A stretch of 64,000 nt of DNA from Sphingomonadaceae bacterium 3R27C6. Its GTDB lineage: Bacteria > Pseudomonadota > Alphaproteobacteria > Sphingomonadales > Sphingomonadaceae. The translations under genes and the position numbers were made by a program. The stretch covers positions 332,938 to 396,937 of the forward strand of contig SCNS01000002.1 in NCBI GenBank assembly GCA_005503215.1. The letters are read 5' to 3'. The notes beneath the pieces were generated by a model that saw nothing but the letters and a program-made list of their open reading frames with translations, did not search any database and had not been told where the DNA came from. This document shows positions 44,599 to 54,191 of the stretch, one piece after another; the first letter of the stretch is position 1; each line of letters starts with the position of its first letter.

Positions 44599-47195
44599 TG
44601 AGCGAAGCGGTCCGCACCACCTGCGCCTATTGCGGCGTCGGCTGCGGCATCCGCGCAACGGTGACGGGCGAGCGGAAGGTAACAATCGAAGGAGATCCCG
44701 ACCACCCCGCCAACCGTGGGCGCCTTTGCTCGAAGGGCACGCATCTTGGCGAAACCGTCGGGCTCGAAGGTCGTCTGCTCACCCCCATGATCGGCAAGAA
44801 GCGCACGAACTGGGACAGGGCGCTCGACCTCGTCGCGAAGCGGTTCAAGGAAACCATCGCGCGCCACGGACCGAACAGCGTTGCCTTCTACGTCTCGGGG
44901 CAATTGCTCACCGAGGATTATTATGTCGCGAACAAGCTGATGAAGGGCTTCATCGGCACCGCGAATATCGACACCAATTCGCGGCTCTGCATGTCGAGCG
45001 CGGTCGCCGGCCACACGCGCGCCTTCGGTGAGGATATCGTCCCCGCGACCTATAACGATCTCGACGCCGCCGACCTGATCATCCTCGTCGGCAGCAACAC
45101 CGCATGGTGCCATCCGATCATCTATCAGCGCATACGCGCACGCTGCGAAGCGGGCGCGAAGCTCGTCGTGATCGACCCGCGCCGTACCGAAACCGCCGAG
45201 GAGGCGGACATCCATCTCGCGATCCGGCCGGGCGGCGACGTCGCATTGATGAACGGCCTGTTGCAATATTGCCGCGAGGCGGGCGCGGTCGACGACGACT
45301 ATCTCGCCGCGCACGTCGCGGTGCCCGAAAATTTCTGGGACGAGCTTGGAGAGGGGAATGACCTGTGGTCGGTGGCGCGCGCGTGCGACGTGCCCGTCGC
45401 CGACCTCAGGCGTTTCTATGAGCTGTTCGCCGCAACCCCGCGCACGGTCACGATGTTCAGCCAGGGGATCAACCAGTCGACGTCGGGCACCGATCAGGTG
45501 AACGCGATCCTCAACCTCCATCTAGCCACGGGGCGGATCGGCAAGCCCGGCGCCGCGCCCTTCTCGATCACAGGACAGCCCAATGCGATGGGCGGGCGCG
45601 AGGTCGGCGGGCTTGCCTCGACCCTCGCCGCGCATATGGATTTCGCGCCCGAGAACCGCGACCGCGTCCAGCGCTTCTGGGCCGCGCCGGCGATGGCGGA
45701 AAAGCCGGGCCTGAAGGCAGTCGACCTGTTCCGCGCGGTCGGCGAGGGGCGCATCAAGGCTTTGTGGGTGATGGCAACCAACCCCGCGGTGTCGATGCCC
45801 GACGCGGGCCGCGTGCGCGAAGCCCTCGCCGCCTGCCCCTTCGTTGTCGTCAGCGACGTGATCGAAAACACCGATACCGGCGCCTTCGCACATGTCCGCC
45901 TGCCCGCCGCGGCATGGGGCGAGAAGGACGGCACCGTCACCAACAGCGACCGCACGATCAGCCGCCAGCGCGCGCTGTTCGCGATGCCCGGCGAGGCGAT
46001 GCCCGATTGGTGGATCGTCAAGGAAGTCGCGCGGCGCATGGGGTGGAAGACCGCCTTCAGCTATGACCGTCCGGCCGACATCTGGCGCGAGCATTGCCGC
46101 CTGTCGACCTATGACAATGACGGCGCGCGCCTCTTCGCGCTCCCCGGCGCCGCGCAGGGCGGCAATGCAGCCTATGACGACATGAAGCCCTTTCGCTGGG
46201 GCGGCGATCAGACCTTTGCCGACGGCCGCTTTTCGACCATAGACGGACGCGCAAGGCTGGTGCCGGTGGCGCAAAAGCCCCTGCCCGAGCCGCTTGTGAA
46301 ATGGCCGCTGACGCTCAACACGGGGCGCTATCGCGACCAGTGGCATACGATGACGCGCACCGGCCTCGCGCCAAAGCTCGCGCGCCACCGCGAGGAGCCG
46401 CTGGTCGAGGTGCATCCCGACGACGCCGCGCGGCTCGGTCTTGTCGGCGGCGGGCTAGCGCGGGTCGAAACGCCGCAGGGCGAGAGCGTCTATCGCATCG
46501 TCGTTTCGGAAGGCCAGCGCCCCGGCGAACTGTTCGTTCCGATTCACTGGACCGACCGCACCTCGAGCGGCGGCCGCACCGGCCTACTCCCCCGCCCGCT
46601 CGTCGACCCCGTGTCGGGCCAGCCGGGCTTCAAACGGACTCCCGCCGCGATCGCGCCGGTCGCGACGAGATGGCGCGGTTTCCTGCTCTTGGCAAACGAA
46701 CTCGACGAACGCCCCGCCTGCCTGTGGGCGACCCGCGTCGCGGTGCCGGCGGGGGTGCTCTGGGAACTCGCTGGCAACGGCGACCTCAAGTGCATCGAGG
46801 CGCTGCTCCCGCGCGGCGAACGGATCGAGGCGCAGGACATCGCGCGCGGGACACGCCGCGTCGCGGTCGTCACCGGGGGGCGTCTCGCCGGCGCGCTATT
46901 CGTGACCGAAAGCGGCGAGCTTCCGCCGCGCGACTGGCTGATCGCGCAGCTTTCCGCCCCTGACGTCGCGCCGACTTTGCTCGCCGGCCGCGCTCCCGGC
47001 GTGGCGGCCGACCGCGGTCCCATCATTTGCGTCTGCTTCGATATCGGATTGAAGACGATCGCCGCGGCGATCCGCGACCAGCAGCTTGCCGACGTCGCGG
47101 CAATCGGCGGTGCAATCGGCGCGGGAACCAACTGCGGATCGTGCCGCCCGGCGCTCGCCCGCATATTGGCAGAGGAGACGAGCGATGCAGCCTGA
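44598..47195 (+). CDS. nasC: Assimilatory nitrate reductase catalytic subunit
   Basis: A molybdopterin oxidoreductase of 865 residues that reduces nitrate to nitrite in the cytoplasm. The N-terminal 4Fe-4S ligands are C9, C12, C16 and C44 (CAYCGVGC, LCSKG). MGD-binding segments follow (SRLCMSSAVAGH, SQGINQSTSGTDQVNAILNLHLATGRIGKPGAAPFSITGQPNAMGGRE). After the molydop_binding domain comes a C-terminal BFD-like [2Fe-2S] region (ICVCFDIG to NCGSCRPAL, from about 812). That layout is typical of NasA/NasC fed by NADH or ferredoxin. No signal peptide is present. No separate electron-transfer subunit is seen nearby. Confidence 0.95.
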   Translation: MSEAVRTTCAYCGVGCGIRATVTGERKVTIEGDPDHPANRGRLCSKGTHLGETVGLEGRLLTPMIGKKRTNWDRALDLVAKRFKETIARHGPNSVAFYVSGQLLTEDYYVANKLMKGFIGTANIDTNSRLCMSSAVAGHTRAFGEDIVPATYNDLDAADLIILVGSNTAWCHPIIYQRIRARCEAGAKLVVIDPRRTETAEEADIHLAIRPGGDVALMNGLLQYCREAGAVDDDYLAAHVAVPENFWDELGEGNDLWSVARACDVPVADLRRFYELFAATPRTVTMFSQGINQSTSGTDQVNAILNLHLATGRIGKPGAAPFSITGQPNAMGGREVGGLASTLAAHMDFAPENRDRVQRFWAAPAMAEKPGLKAVDLFRAVGEGRIKALWVMATNPAVSMPDAGRVREALAACPFVVVSDVIENTDTGAFAHVRLPAAAWGEKDGTVTNSDRTISRQRALFAMPGEAMPDWWIVKEVARRMGWKTAFSYDRPADIWREHCRLSTYDNDGARLFALPGAAQGGNAAYDDMKPFRWGGDQTFADGRFSTIDGRARLVPVAQKPLPEPLVKWPLTLNTGRYRDQWHTMTRTGLAPKLARHREEPLVEVHPDDAARLGLVGGGLARVETPQGESVYRIVVSEGQRPGELFVPIHWTDRTSSGGRTGLLPRPLVDPVSGQPGFKRTPAAIAPVATRWRGFLLLANELDERPACLWATRVAVPAGVLWELAGNGDLKCIEALLPRGERIEAQDIARGTRRVAVVTGGRLAGALFVTESGELPPRDWLIAQLSAPDVAPTLLAGRAPGVAADRGPIICVCFDIGLKTIAAAIRDQQLADVAAIGGAIGAGTNCGSCRPALARILAEETSDAA

Positions 47196-47964
47196 CGATT
47201 TCCCGCCCGGCACCGTCTGGCTCGTGGGTGCCGGCCCCGGCGACCCCGACCTTTTGACGCGCAAGGCGATCCGCCTCATCGAGAGCGCCGACATCGTCTT
47301 CCACGACGCCCTCGTCGGCCCTGCGGTTCTCGACCTCATCCCGGCGGGCGCCGAACGCGTCAGCGTCGGCAAGCGTTCGGGCCGCCATTCGAAGGAGCAG
47401 CAGGAGATCGACGCGCTGCTGGTGGCGGCCGCCGCGGCGGGCAAGCGCGTCGTGCGCCTGAAGGGCGGCGACCCTTCGCTATTCGGCCGTTCGACCGAGG
47501 AAATCGCCGCCTTGCACATGGCCGGCTATCCCGTTTTCGTCTGCCCCGGCATTACAGCGGCGAGCGCCGCCGCAGCGTCGGCGAAAATATCGCTCTCGCT
47601 CCGCGGCGTCGCGCGCGATGTCCGTTTCGTCACCGCGCACAGCCGCCGGGGTGCGGCGCTCGACATCGACTGGAACTCGCTCGCCCGCTGCGGATCGACC
47701 CTTGCCTTCTATATGGGCCGCGACGCGGCGCCCGAGATCGCCCGCGGCCTCATCGGCGCGGGCATGCCGGGCGATATGCCGGTCATGATCGCTTGCAACG
47801 TCAGCCGCGCCGACGAGCAGCGGCTCACGACGCGCCTCGACCTGCTCGGCCTTGCAACGCGCGCGCTGGCGAACGACTCCCCGACGCTCATCCTCGTCGG
47901 TGCCGCGGTTGCGCTCGCCATGCCGGAGAAAGCTCGTGCGACGGCTGCCGACAGCGCGCTTTAG
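47185..47964 (+). CDS. cobA: Uroporphyrinogen-III C-methyltransferase
   Basis: A SAM-dependent methyltransferase of 259 residues making precorrin-2, the precursor of the siroheme needed by NirB. Signatures: VWLVGAGPGDPDLLTRKAIRLIESADIVFHDALVG at the N-terminus and VVRLKGGDPSLFGRSTEE (about 90). It lacks the CysG N-terminal dehydrogenase/ferrochelatase domain, so a separate enzyme must finish siroheme. The ATG at 47185 lies inside the last 11 bases of nasC. It is the last gene of the nitrate operon; a 65-base gap precedes the convergent CYTH-CHAD gene. Confidence 0.94.
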   Translation: MQPDDFPPGTVWLVGAGPGDPDLLTRKAIRLIESADIVFHDALVGPAVLDLIPAGAERVSVGKRSGRHSKEQQEIDALLVAAAAAGKRVVRLKGGDPSLFGRSTEEIAALHMAGYPVFVCPGITAASAAAASAKISLSLRGVARDVRFVTAHSRRGAALDIDWNSLARCGSTLAFYMGRDAAPEIARGLIGAGMPGDMPVMIACNVSRADEQRLTTRLDLLGLATRALANDSPTLILVGAAVALAMPEKARATAADSAL

Positions 47965-48029
47965 CATCGATTGAGCGGCTTCGCGCTCGCAACCAGGGGC
48001 GTTCGATCACCCCATCCGATATCGCGCAA

Positions 48030-49481
48030 CTACCAGAATCGCTTGGTGTCGATGAAATCCTCATGCGCATCGCCGGCCGCTTCGATGAGCCGCCCCTTCT
48101 TGCCATGCGCCATCAATTCGGCCGCGCCGGGGCTTTCGGCGATGCCAAGCCTTGTCAGCAGCTCGGGGGCGGCCGCAAGATCGTTGAGTGCGCCGAGCTG
48201 GTCCTGCAGCGCTTCGAGCGCCTTTACGAAGCGCTTGTGCCGGCGTTTCTCGCCCTTGCGTTCGAACAGGCCGGTAAAGAATTCCGCCGCATAGCGTAGC
48301 TTCTTCGCGCTCTTGCGCACCTCGTGCCTCGCCTCGTCGTCGAGGCTGGCCAGATTGCGCCCCTTGCGCTTCACCTTTCGCCGATAGCGGTCGAGCGCCC
48401 GGGCGGCGAAGTCCCGCGCCGGTCGATTGCCTTCGCGCTCACCGCCTGCGGTCCCCGACCAATCCGACGTCGCAATCCACGCCGTCAGGTCGAACAGGAG
48501 CCGGCGCGCCCGCGCGGAGGAGAGAATTTCGCACACGTCATCATAAGCGGCCTCGCGCATCGTCGCGATCCCTTCGTGGAGCGGTCCACCCTCGGCACGT
48601 TTCACGAGCACGTCGAGATCGCGCACCTTGCCCAGTTCCGACGCCAGCCAGCGCAATTCCGTGCGCAAATCGATACCGGCATCCCCGATCATCGGCTTGA
48701 AGATCGAGAAGGCCGATCGAAGGCGACGCAGCGCGACGCGCGCCTGATGCAAGGCTTCGGTGTTCCGGTTTGCGAACAAAAGCGCCTCGTTGAGCCGGAA
48801 CTGCCGGATGCACGATTGCATGATCTGCCCAAACGCCTGTGCCGCGGTCGTGTCACCGGCGAGGATCACCGCCTCGGCCGTGACTCTCGCCGGGGCCGCG
48901 CCGGTGAGCCGATAGCCGCGCTCCGACTTGCTCAGGACGCCGAGGCGTATCGGCACGGCGGCGTCAATCCGGCGCGCGAGAGCAAACAGCGCCGCGGGAT
49001 CGCCGGACTTCAGCTCGAGCTCGATCTCACACACCGGCGACCGGCGCTCGCCGACCACGATTTCGCCGCGGTCGAGCACCAGCTCGATCGTTGCGCCGCC
49101 TTCGTCGATGACCCAGCTCTGGCGATCGATCTCGACCTCGAAGACCGGGCCGATGGCATCGATCTTGCCGCCGAGCAGCGCGGGAAGCGGCGTGGCATAG
49201 TCGAGGACCGGTGTGTCATTTTCCGCCGCGCGCTCCCATTCGGATCGGATGAAGAGACCGGCAGCACTGCCGCCGTCCGCCTTGATCGTCTGGACACGCT
49301 TCTTGCCCGAACGGCGGATACGAAGCGAAAGGCCCGCGTTGGCAACGTCATGATCGGGCGTGTCGAAATAGGTCGATATCTGCCGCATCTTCCTGGGCGC
49401 GCTCGCCAACAAACCCGACGCCTCGAATTTTCCGGCGTCTTCGCTCACAATTTCGAGTTTCAGCTCGACCTCGTCCGCCAT
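48030..49481 (-). CDS. CYTH-CHAD domain protein (inorganic polyphosphate-related)
   Basis: About 483 residues. The N-terminal CYTH domain (VELKLEI at the start, then STYFDTPDHDVANAGLSLRIRRSGKKRVQTIKA) has the acidic and basic tunnel residues of triphosphate-binding enzymes. The C-terminal CHAD domain (about 215 onward) has conserved histidine helices: EALHQARVALRRLRSAFSIF and EARHEVRKSAKKLRYAAEFF. CHAD domains bind polyphosphate; CYTH-CHAD fusions are often inorganic triphosphatases. The start is 49481 or 49487, both close to CCGGAG. It converges on the nitrate operon and stands alone. Confidence 0.9.
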   Translation of the reverse strand: MADEVELKLEIVSEDAGKFEASGLLASAPRKMRQISTYFDTPDHDVANAGLSLRIRRSGKKRVQTIKADGGSAAGLFIRSEWERAAENDTPVLDYATPLPALLGGKIDAIGPVFEVEIDRQSWVIDEGGATIELVLDRGEIVVGERRSPVCEIELELKSGDPAALFALARRIDAAVPIRLGVLSKSERGYRLTGAAPARVTAEAVILAGDTTAAQAFGQIMQSCIRQFRLNEALLFANRNTEALHQARVALRRLRSAFSIFKPMIGDAGIDLRTELRWLASELGKVRDLDVLVKRAEGGPLHEGIATMREAAYDDVCEILSSARARRLLFDLTAWIATSDWSGTAGGEREGNRPARDFAARALDRYRRKVKRKGRNLASLDDEARHEVRKSAKKLRYAAEFFTGLFERKGEKRRHKRFVKALEALQDQLGALNDLAAAPELLTRLGIAESPGAAELMAHGKKGRLIEAAGDAHEDFIDTKRFW

Positions 49482-49711
49482 CTGCATATTCTCCGGAAAG
49501 ATCGGTTCGATCGTCACCTTCGCGTGCGCAACGGACGCCGCATATCGGATCTATCCTGAAAATTTGACGATCCGGCGATAGGCAGACTCTTTATCGCAAT
49601 ATGCGGCCAGCTGAAAGTTCGGGCACGGCCGCTCGCCTGAGGCCCGTTTCGTCGCAGATTAATATGGGAAACCCGCTCATCCGACAGCGTCGGACCATGG
49701 CAGGAAGGAAA

Positions 49712-49788
49712 TGGCGCACCCGGAACGATTCGAACGTCCGACCCTCAGATTCGTAGTCTGATGCTCTATCCAGCTGAGCTACGGGTGC
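49712..49788 (-). tRNA. tRNA-Arg (anticodon ACG)
   Basis: A minus-strand cloverleaf. The acceptor GCACCCG pairs with CGGGTGC, the D arm contains AGCTCAGCTGGATAGAGC, the anticodon loop CTACGAA has anticodon ACG (A34 to be deaminated to inosine), and the T arm has GTTCGAATC. CCA is encoded at 49712-49714. It decodes CGU/CGC/CGA. Confidence 0.97.
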
Positions 49789-49832
49789 GTGGAGAGGCGC
49801 CTTTAAGACCCGTCGCGCGGGGGCGCAACCCC

Positions 49833-50360
49833 CTATTTCAGCTTTGTGACCGTTCCGCACGACGATTGGCGGCGGATCGCGTCGAGCCCGCCAATTTCCG
49901 CGGGCTCTTTCAGCAAAAGACGGATCAATGCGATCCCATGATCTTGGTTCGTACGCACGACCTCGGCACCCTTTGGCACCGCCTGTCCCGCGCGCGCGAC
50001 GATGATTCGAAACGGCTTGCCGCCCGCCTCGACATCGTTGCGTACGAAAATCACGTCGGTCGCGGCATCGAAGATACTGAGCGAGCTGTAACGGCCCGGC
50101 ACCGGCGCGACGTCGATCGCGATCGGCCCGTCCGAAAGGTCATAGGGACAGCTCGAATAAGCGAGGTCGGGACTCGGCCGCACGACCGGCTGGCGCTGGG
50201 GCGTCGCCAGATTGCCATAGGACATGGTGTTGACGCCGCCCTGCCCCAGCCGCTCGATCGCGACATTCATCAGGGCATAGGGAATCGCCCAGATCGCCAC
50301 ATAGGCGGTGGCGGCCGCGACGATCAGGCCGAAGGCGAGCGGGCCGAGCCAGTTCCGCAT
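49833..50360 (-). CDS. DUF1254 domain membrane-anchored protein
   Basis: 175 residues. An N-terminal membrane helix (WLGPLAFGLIVAAATAYVAIWAI, about 4-26) precedes a beta-rich domain with MSYGNLATPQRQPVVRPSPDLAYSSCPYDLSDGPIAIDVAPVPGRYSSLSIFD, the DUF1254 pattern. In many bacteria DUF1254 and DUF1214 are fused in one protein; here they are adjacent genes, this one starting one base after the DUF1214 stop. Anchoring at the inner membrane facing the periplasm is likely. Function unknown. Confidence 0.82.
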   Translation of the reverse strand: MRNWLGPLAFGLIVAAATAYVAIWAIPYALMNVAIERLGQGGVNTMSYGNLATPQRQPVVRPSPDLAYSSCPYDLSDGPIAIDVAPVPGRYSSLSIFDAATDVIFVRNDVEAGGKPFRIIVARAGQAVPKGAEVVRTNQDHGIALIRLLLKEPAEIGGLDAIRRQSSCGTVTKLK

Positions 50361-50361
50361 C

Positions 50362-50937
50362 TCAGCAGCCCTCCTTCACGATTTGCGGGAGCACGGCTTT
50401 GGCGGGATTGGCGCGGAACGCCTTGCCCGGGTTGTACATGCGCAGGGTCAGGTGAAAGGGCTGGCCCTTGGTTCCGGGCAACCAAGCCCCTTCCGCGAGC
50501 CTTGTCGGGGCGATTGTAACGCGCCATTCGCCCTTGGCATCGAGCGCGACATTGGCGCCGTTCACCGACCAGCTGTTCGCAGGATTCGCGACCAGATAGC
50601 CCGCCTCGTCATAGATGGTGACGCTCCACCAGCGCGCGTCGAGCGGCGTCCCCGACAGGCTGTAACGGCAATTGCCGTCGAGCGGCGCGCCCGCGGCGTC
50701 GGTCTTCGCCGACCAATAGACGGTTTCCTTTGCGGGAAGCGCAAGCAGGCCCGCGCGCGCCACCGCCGCGCGGGTCACCGGATCGGTCGCCTTGGTTCCA
50801 AAGCCGAGCGAGGTCGTCCACGGGCCATTGACGATCGCGCCGCCGCTGAGCCCGCCACCGGTTATCGCCCAAGCCGCGCCAAGCCCCACCGCTATCCCGC
50901 CCACCAAAGTGATTGCGTAGCGGTGCCAGCTCTTCAT
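50362..50937 (-). CDS. DUF1214 domain membrane-anchored protein
   Basis: 191 residues with an N-terminal membrane helix (YAITLVGGIAVGLGAAWAIT, about 7-26). The DUF1214 domain is clear: KETVYWSAKTDAAGAPLDGNCRYSLSGTPLDARWWSVTIYDEAGYLV, NSWSVNG, and the closing FHLTLRMYNPGKAF. It is the upstream partner of the DUF1254 gene; together they look like a split version of a two-domain family. It lies 14 bases after the ppdK stop, so the three may be one transcript. Function unknown. Confidence 0.83.
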   Translation of the reverse strand: MKSWHRYAITLVGGIAVGLGAAWAITGGGLSGGAIVNGPWTTSLGFGTKATDPVTRAAVARAGLLALPAKETVYWSAKTDAAGAPLDGNCRYSLSGTPLDARWWSVTIYDEAGYLVANPANSWSVNGANVALDAKGEWRVTIAPTRLAEGAWLPGTKGQPFHLTLRMYNPGKAFRANPAKAVLPQIVKEGC

Positions 50938-50951
50938 GCGCGTTCCCCCGG

Positions 50952-53615
50952 TTATTTGCCCTTTTTCAGCGCAGCCTGAGCGGCCGCGAGCCGGGCGATG
51001 GGCACACGGTAAGGCGAGGCGCTGACATAGTCGAGGCCCGTCTTTTCGCAGAAATGGATGCTCGGCGCGTCGCCGCCATGCTCGCCGCAGATGCCGAGCT
51101 TGACGTTGGACCGTGTCTTACGCCCGCGGTCGGCGGCGATCTCGATCAACTGCCCGACGCCCTCGACGTCGAGGCTGACGAACGGGTCGGTCAGGAAGAT
51201 GCCCTTGTCGACATATTGCGTCAGGAAGCGGCCGGCGTCGTCGCGGCTGATGCCGATCGTCGTCTGCGTGAGGTCGTTGGTGCCGAAGGAGAAGAACTCC
51301 GCCGATTCTGCGATCTCGCCCGCCATCAGCGCAGCGCGCGGCAGTTCGATCATCGTGCCGACGAGGTACGCGATTTCGCGTCCCTTTTCGGCGAACACCG
51401 CCTTGGCTTGCGCGTCGACGACCGCTTTCATCAGGTCGAACTCGCGGCGCGTCGCAACGAGCGGAATCATCACCTCGGGGATCGGCGCGGCGCCGGTTTC
51501 GGCGGCAACGTCGCACGCCGCCTCGAAAATCGCGCGCGCCTGCATCTCGTAGATTTCGGGATAGGTGACGCCGAGGCGGCAACCGCGGTGGCCGAGCATC
51601 GGGTTGAACTCGTGCAGCTCGTTCGCACGCGCCTTCAGCGCCTCGATCCCGACACCTGCTGCCGCGGCGACATCGGCGAAATCCTCCTCGCGCGTCGGCA
51701 GGAATTCGTGGAGCGGCGGGTCGAGCAGACGGATGGTGACCGGCAGCCCCGCCATCACCCCGAAGATCGCGGCGAAGTCACCGCGCTGTTCGGGGAGCAG
51801 CTTGGCGAGCGCGGCGCGGCGGCCGGCTTCGCTGTCGGCGAGGATCATCTCGCGCACCGCGGTGATGCGCGCGGCATCGAAGAACATATGTTCGGTGCGG
51901 CAGAGCCCGATGCCCTCCGCGCCGAAATCGCGCGCGACCTGGGCGTCCTGCGGGGTTTCGGCGTTTGCGCGCACCTTCATGCGGCGCACCTTGTCGGCCC
52001 AAACCATCAGCGTGCCGAAGTCGCCAACGAGTTCTGGAAGCAGGGTCGGAACCTCGCCCGCCATCACTTCGCCGGTCGAGCCGTCGAGCGTCAGGATATC
52101 GCCCTCGCGGAGCTCACGCCCGCCAACACGCAGGATGCGTGCGGCGCCGTCGATCGACAGCCCGCCGGCACCCGAGACGCACGGGCGGCCCATGCCGCGC
52201 GCGACCACCGCCGCGTGTGACGTCATGCCGCCGCGCGCGGTGAGGATGCCCTTTGCGGCGTGCATCCCGTGGATGTCCTCGGGGCTGGTCTCGACGCGGA
52301 CGAGGATCACGGCTTCGCCCATTTCGGCTGCCTTTTCAGCGCCGTCGGCGGTGAACATGATCTTGCCCGACGCCGCGCCGGGGCTCGCGGGAAGCCCCTT
52401 GGTCAGCACGTCGCGCGGTGCCTTCGGATCGAGCGTCGGGTGAAGCAGCTGGTCGAGCGCGCCCGGATCGACGCGGCCGACGGCTTCCTCTTCGGTGATC
52501 AGCCCCTCGGCCGCCATTTCGACCGCGATACGCAGCGCCGCCTTCGCGGTGCGCTTGCCCGAACGCGTCTGGAGCATCCAGAGCGTCCCGCGTTCGACGG
52601 TGAACTCGATGTCCTGCATGTCGCGATAATGCGTTTCGAGCGTGTCGAAGACGCGGCCGAGTTCGGTGAAGGTCTCGGGCATCGCCTCTTCCATCGACGC
52701 CGGCTTGGCGCCCGCCTTCTCGCGCGCGATCTTGGTCAGATATTGCGGCGTGCGGATGCCCGCGACGACGTCTTCACCTTGGGCATTGATCAGCCATTCG
52801 CCGTACCAGGCGCGCTCGCCCGTCGCGGGGTCGCGCGTGAAGGCGACGCCGGTCGCCGAGGTGTCGCCCATATTGCCGAACACCATCGCCTGAATATTGA
52901 CCGCTGTGCCCCATTCGGCGGGGATCGAGTTCAGGCGGCGATAGACTTTCGCGCGGTCGCTTTCCCAGCTCGCGAACACGGCGCCGACCGCGCCCCACAG
53001 CTGGTCGTTCGGTTCCTGCGGGAACGGCGCGCCGGTCTCGCGCTCGACGATCGCCTGATATTCCTTGACCAGCGCCTGCCAGTCTTCAGCCGACATCTCG
53101 GTGTCGAGGTAGAAGCCTTTGTCTTCCTTCGCGATTTCCAGCGCCTCCTCGAACTCGGCATGGTCGAGCCCCATGACGACATCGGCGTACATCTGGACGA
53201 ATCGGCGATAGCTGTCCCACGCGAAGCGCGGGTCGCCCGACGCGTCGGACAGGCCGATAACGGTCTTGTCGTTGAGCCCGAGGTTGAGGACGGTGTCCAT
53301 CATCCCCGGCATCGACACGCGCGCGCCCGAGCGGACCGAGACGAGCAAGGGATCGGCGGGGTCGCCGAACGTCTTGCCGGTGATGCCCTCGATATGCGCG
53401 ATGCCCGCGGCGACCTCTTCGATCAGGCCGGCGGGGAATTGCTCGCCATTCGCATAATAGGCGGTGCAGACGTCGGTGGTGATCGTAAAGCCCGGGGGCA
53501 CCGGCAGGCCGATCGAGGCCATTTCGGCAAGGTTCGACCCTTTGCCGCCCAGCAATTCCTTCGAGCGCTCGGCCGTCGTGGCCGCGCCGCCGAACAAATG
53601 CACCATCGTCGTCAT
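50952..53615 (-). CDS. ppdK: Pyruvate, phosphate dikinase
   Basis: 887 residues, interconverting pyruvate + ATP + Pi and PEP + AMP + PPi. The N-terminal ATP-grasp region begins VHLFGGAATTAERSKELLGGKGSNLAEMA. The phosphohistidine swivelling domain has GGMTSHAAVVARGMGRPCVSG (about 450, catalytic His), and the C-terminal PEP barrel has GLCRTEHMFF, NPMLGHRGCRLGVTYPEIY and SFGTNDLTQTT. Of two adjacent ATGs (53618 and 53615), the second lies six bases from GGAG. The enzyme gives a reversible glycolysis/gluconeogenesis switch at the PEP step. Confidence 0.96.
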   Translation of the reverse strand: MTTMVHLFGGAATTAERSKELLGGKGSNLAEMASIGLPVPPGFTITTDVCTAYYANGEQFPAGLIEEVAAGIAHIEGITGKTFGDPADPLLVSVRSGARVSMPGMMDTVLNLGLNDKTVIGLSDASGDPRFAWDSYRRFVQMYADVVMGLDHAEFEEALEIAKEDKGFYLDTEMSAEDWQALVKEYQAIVERETGAPFPQEPNDQLWGAVGAVFASWESDRAKVYRRLNSIPAEWGTAVNIQAMVFGNMGDTSATGVAFTRDPATGERAWYGEWLINAQGEDVVAGIRTPQYLTKIAREKAGAKPASMEEAMPETFTELGRVFDTLETHYRDMQDIEFTVERGTLWMLQTRSGKRTAKAALRIAVEMAAEGLITEEEAVGRVDPGALDQLLHPTLDPKAPRDVLTKGLPASPGAASGKIMFTADGAEKAAEMGEAVILVRVETSPEDIHGMHAAKGILTARGGMTSHAAVVARGMGRPCVSGAGGLSIDGAARILRVGGRELREGDILTLDGSTGEVMAGEVPTLLPELVGDFGTLMVWADKVRRMKVRANAETPQDAQVARDFGAEGIGLCRTEHMFFDAARITAVREMILADSEAGRRAALAKLLPEQRGDFAAIFGVMAGLPVTIRLLDPPLHEFLPTREEDFADVAAAAGVGIEALKARANELHEFNPMLGHRGCRLGVTYPEIYEMQARAIFEAACDVAAETGAAPIPEVMIPLVATRREFDLMKAVVDAQAKAVFAEKGREIAYLVGTMIELPRAALMAGEIAESAEFFSFGTNDLTQTTIGISRDDAGRFLTQYVDKGIFLTDPFVSLDVEGVGQLIEIAADRGRKTRSNVKLGICGEHGGDAPSIHFCEKTGLDYVSASPYRVPIARLAAAQAALKKGK

Positions 53616-53702
53616 CATATGCTCCTGCTGCCCCTGGAAGGAGGTGGGCGGGGGAATAGGGTCGAACCGCAACCGGGTCGACTCAGTTTTGCTTTAGCGG
53701 TG

Positions 53703-54164
53703 TCAGGCTGGCCTGCCTCCATGGCGGGCCTGCCAATGGTCGAAAATCGCCTGCCCCGCGCCGCCGCCGAAGGTCAGGATCGGCACGTCGCGGCGAAAGG
53801 CGAGTGACCAGGCCTTGATCCACAGCGTCTTGCGCGGTTCGATCGCCGCGATCTGGTCCCAGCCGATGTGCAGCGGTGGATGAAACAGGCGAAAGAAGAG
53901 CGGCGGGCGAAGATAGATGCCGCGCTGGTCGAGCCAGACGTTCATCGCATTCTTGTAGCTGACCCCGCCAGGAAAGCGGCCGATGACCATCGTCGCCCAC
54001 GAAAAGCGCTCCGCATCGGCGGGGATCGGGTGGTCCCACGCGAAGGCGGGCAGATATTTGGACCATCCCACAAACGACAGGACGCGCGTGACGAGCAGCC
54101 ACATCAGGGCAAAGAACAGCGGAAAACCGACCGCAAAAATCCAGATGAGATGCGTTTCGTTCAT
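53703..54164 (-). CDS. Small membrane protein of unknown function
   Basis: 153 residues. One strong N-terminal membrane helix (LIWIFAVGFPLFFALMWLLVTRVL, about 6-29) precedes a soluble part with WDHPIPADAERFSWATMVIGRFPGGVSYKNAMNVWLDQRGIYLRPP and HIGWDQIAAIEPRKTLW. The last segment resembles a bacterial PH-like fold, where an interior strand reads IPWDxI, but this is tentative. It lies between glyS and ppdK on the same strand. Confidence 0.72.
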   Translation of the reverse strand: MNETHLIWIFAVGFPLFFALMWLLVTRVLSFVGWSKYLPAFAWDHPIPADAERFSWATMVIGRFPGGVSYKNAMNVWLDQRGIYLRPPLFFRLFHPPLHIGWDQIAAIEPRKTLWIKAWSLAFRRDVPILTFGGGAGQAIFDHWQARHGGRPA

Positions 54165-54191
54165 GGCACCCCTTCCCGCGCGCAGCCGCGC

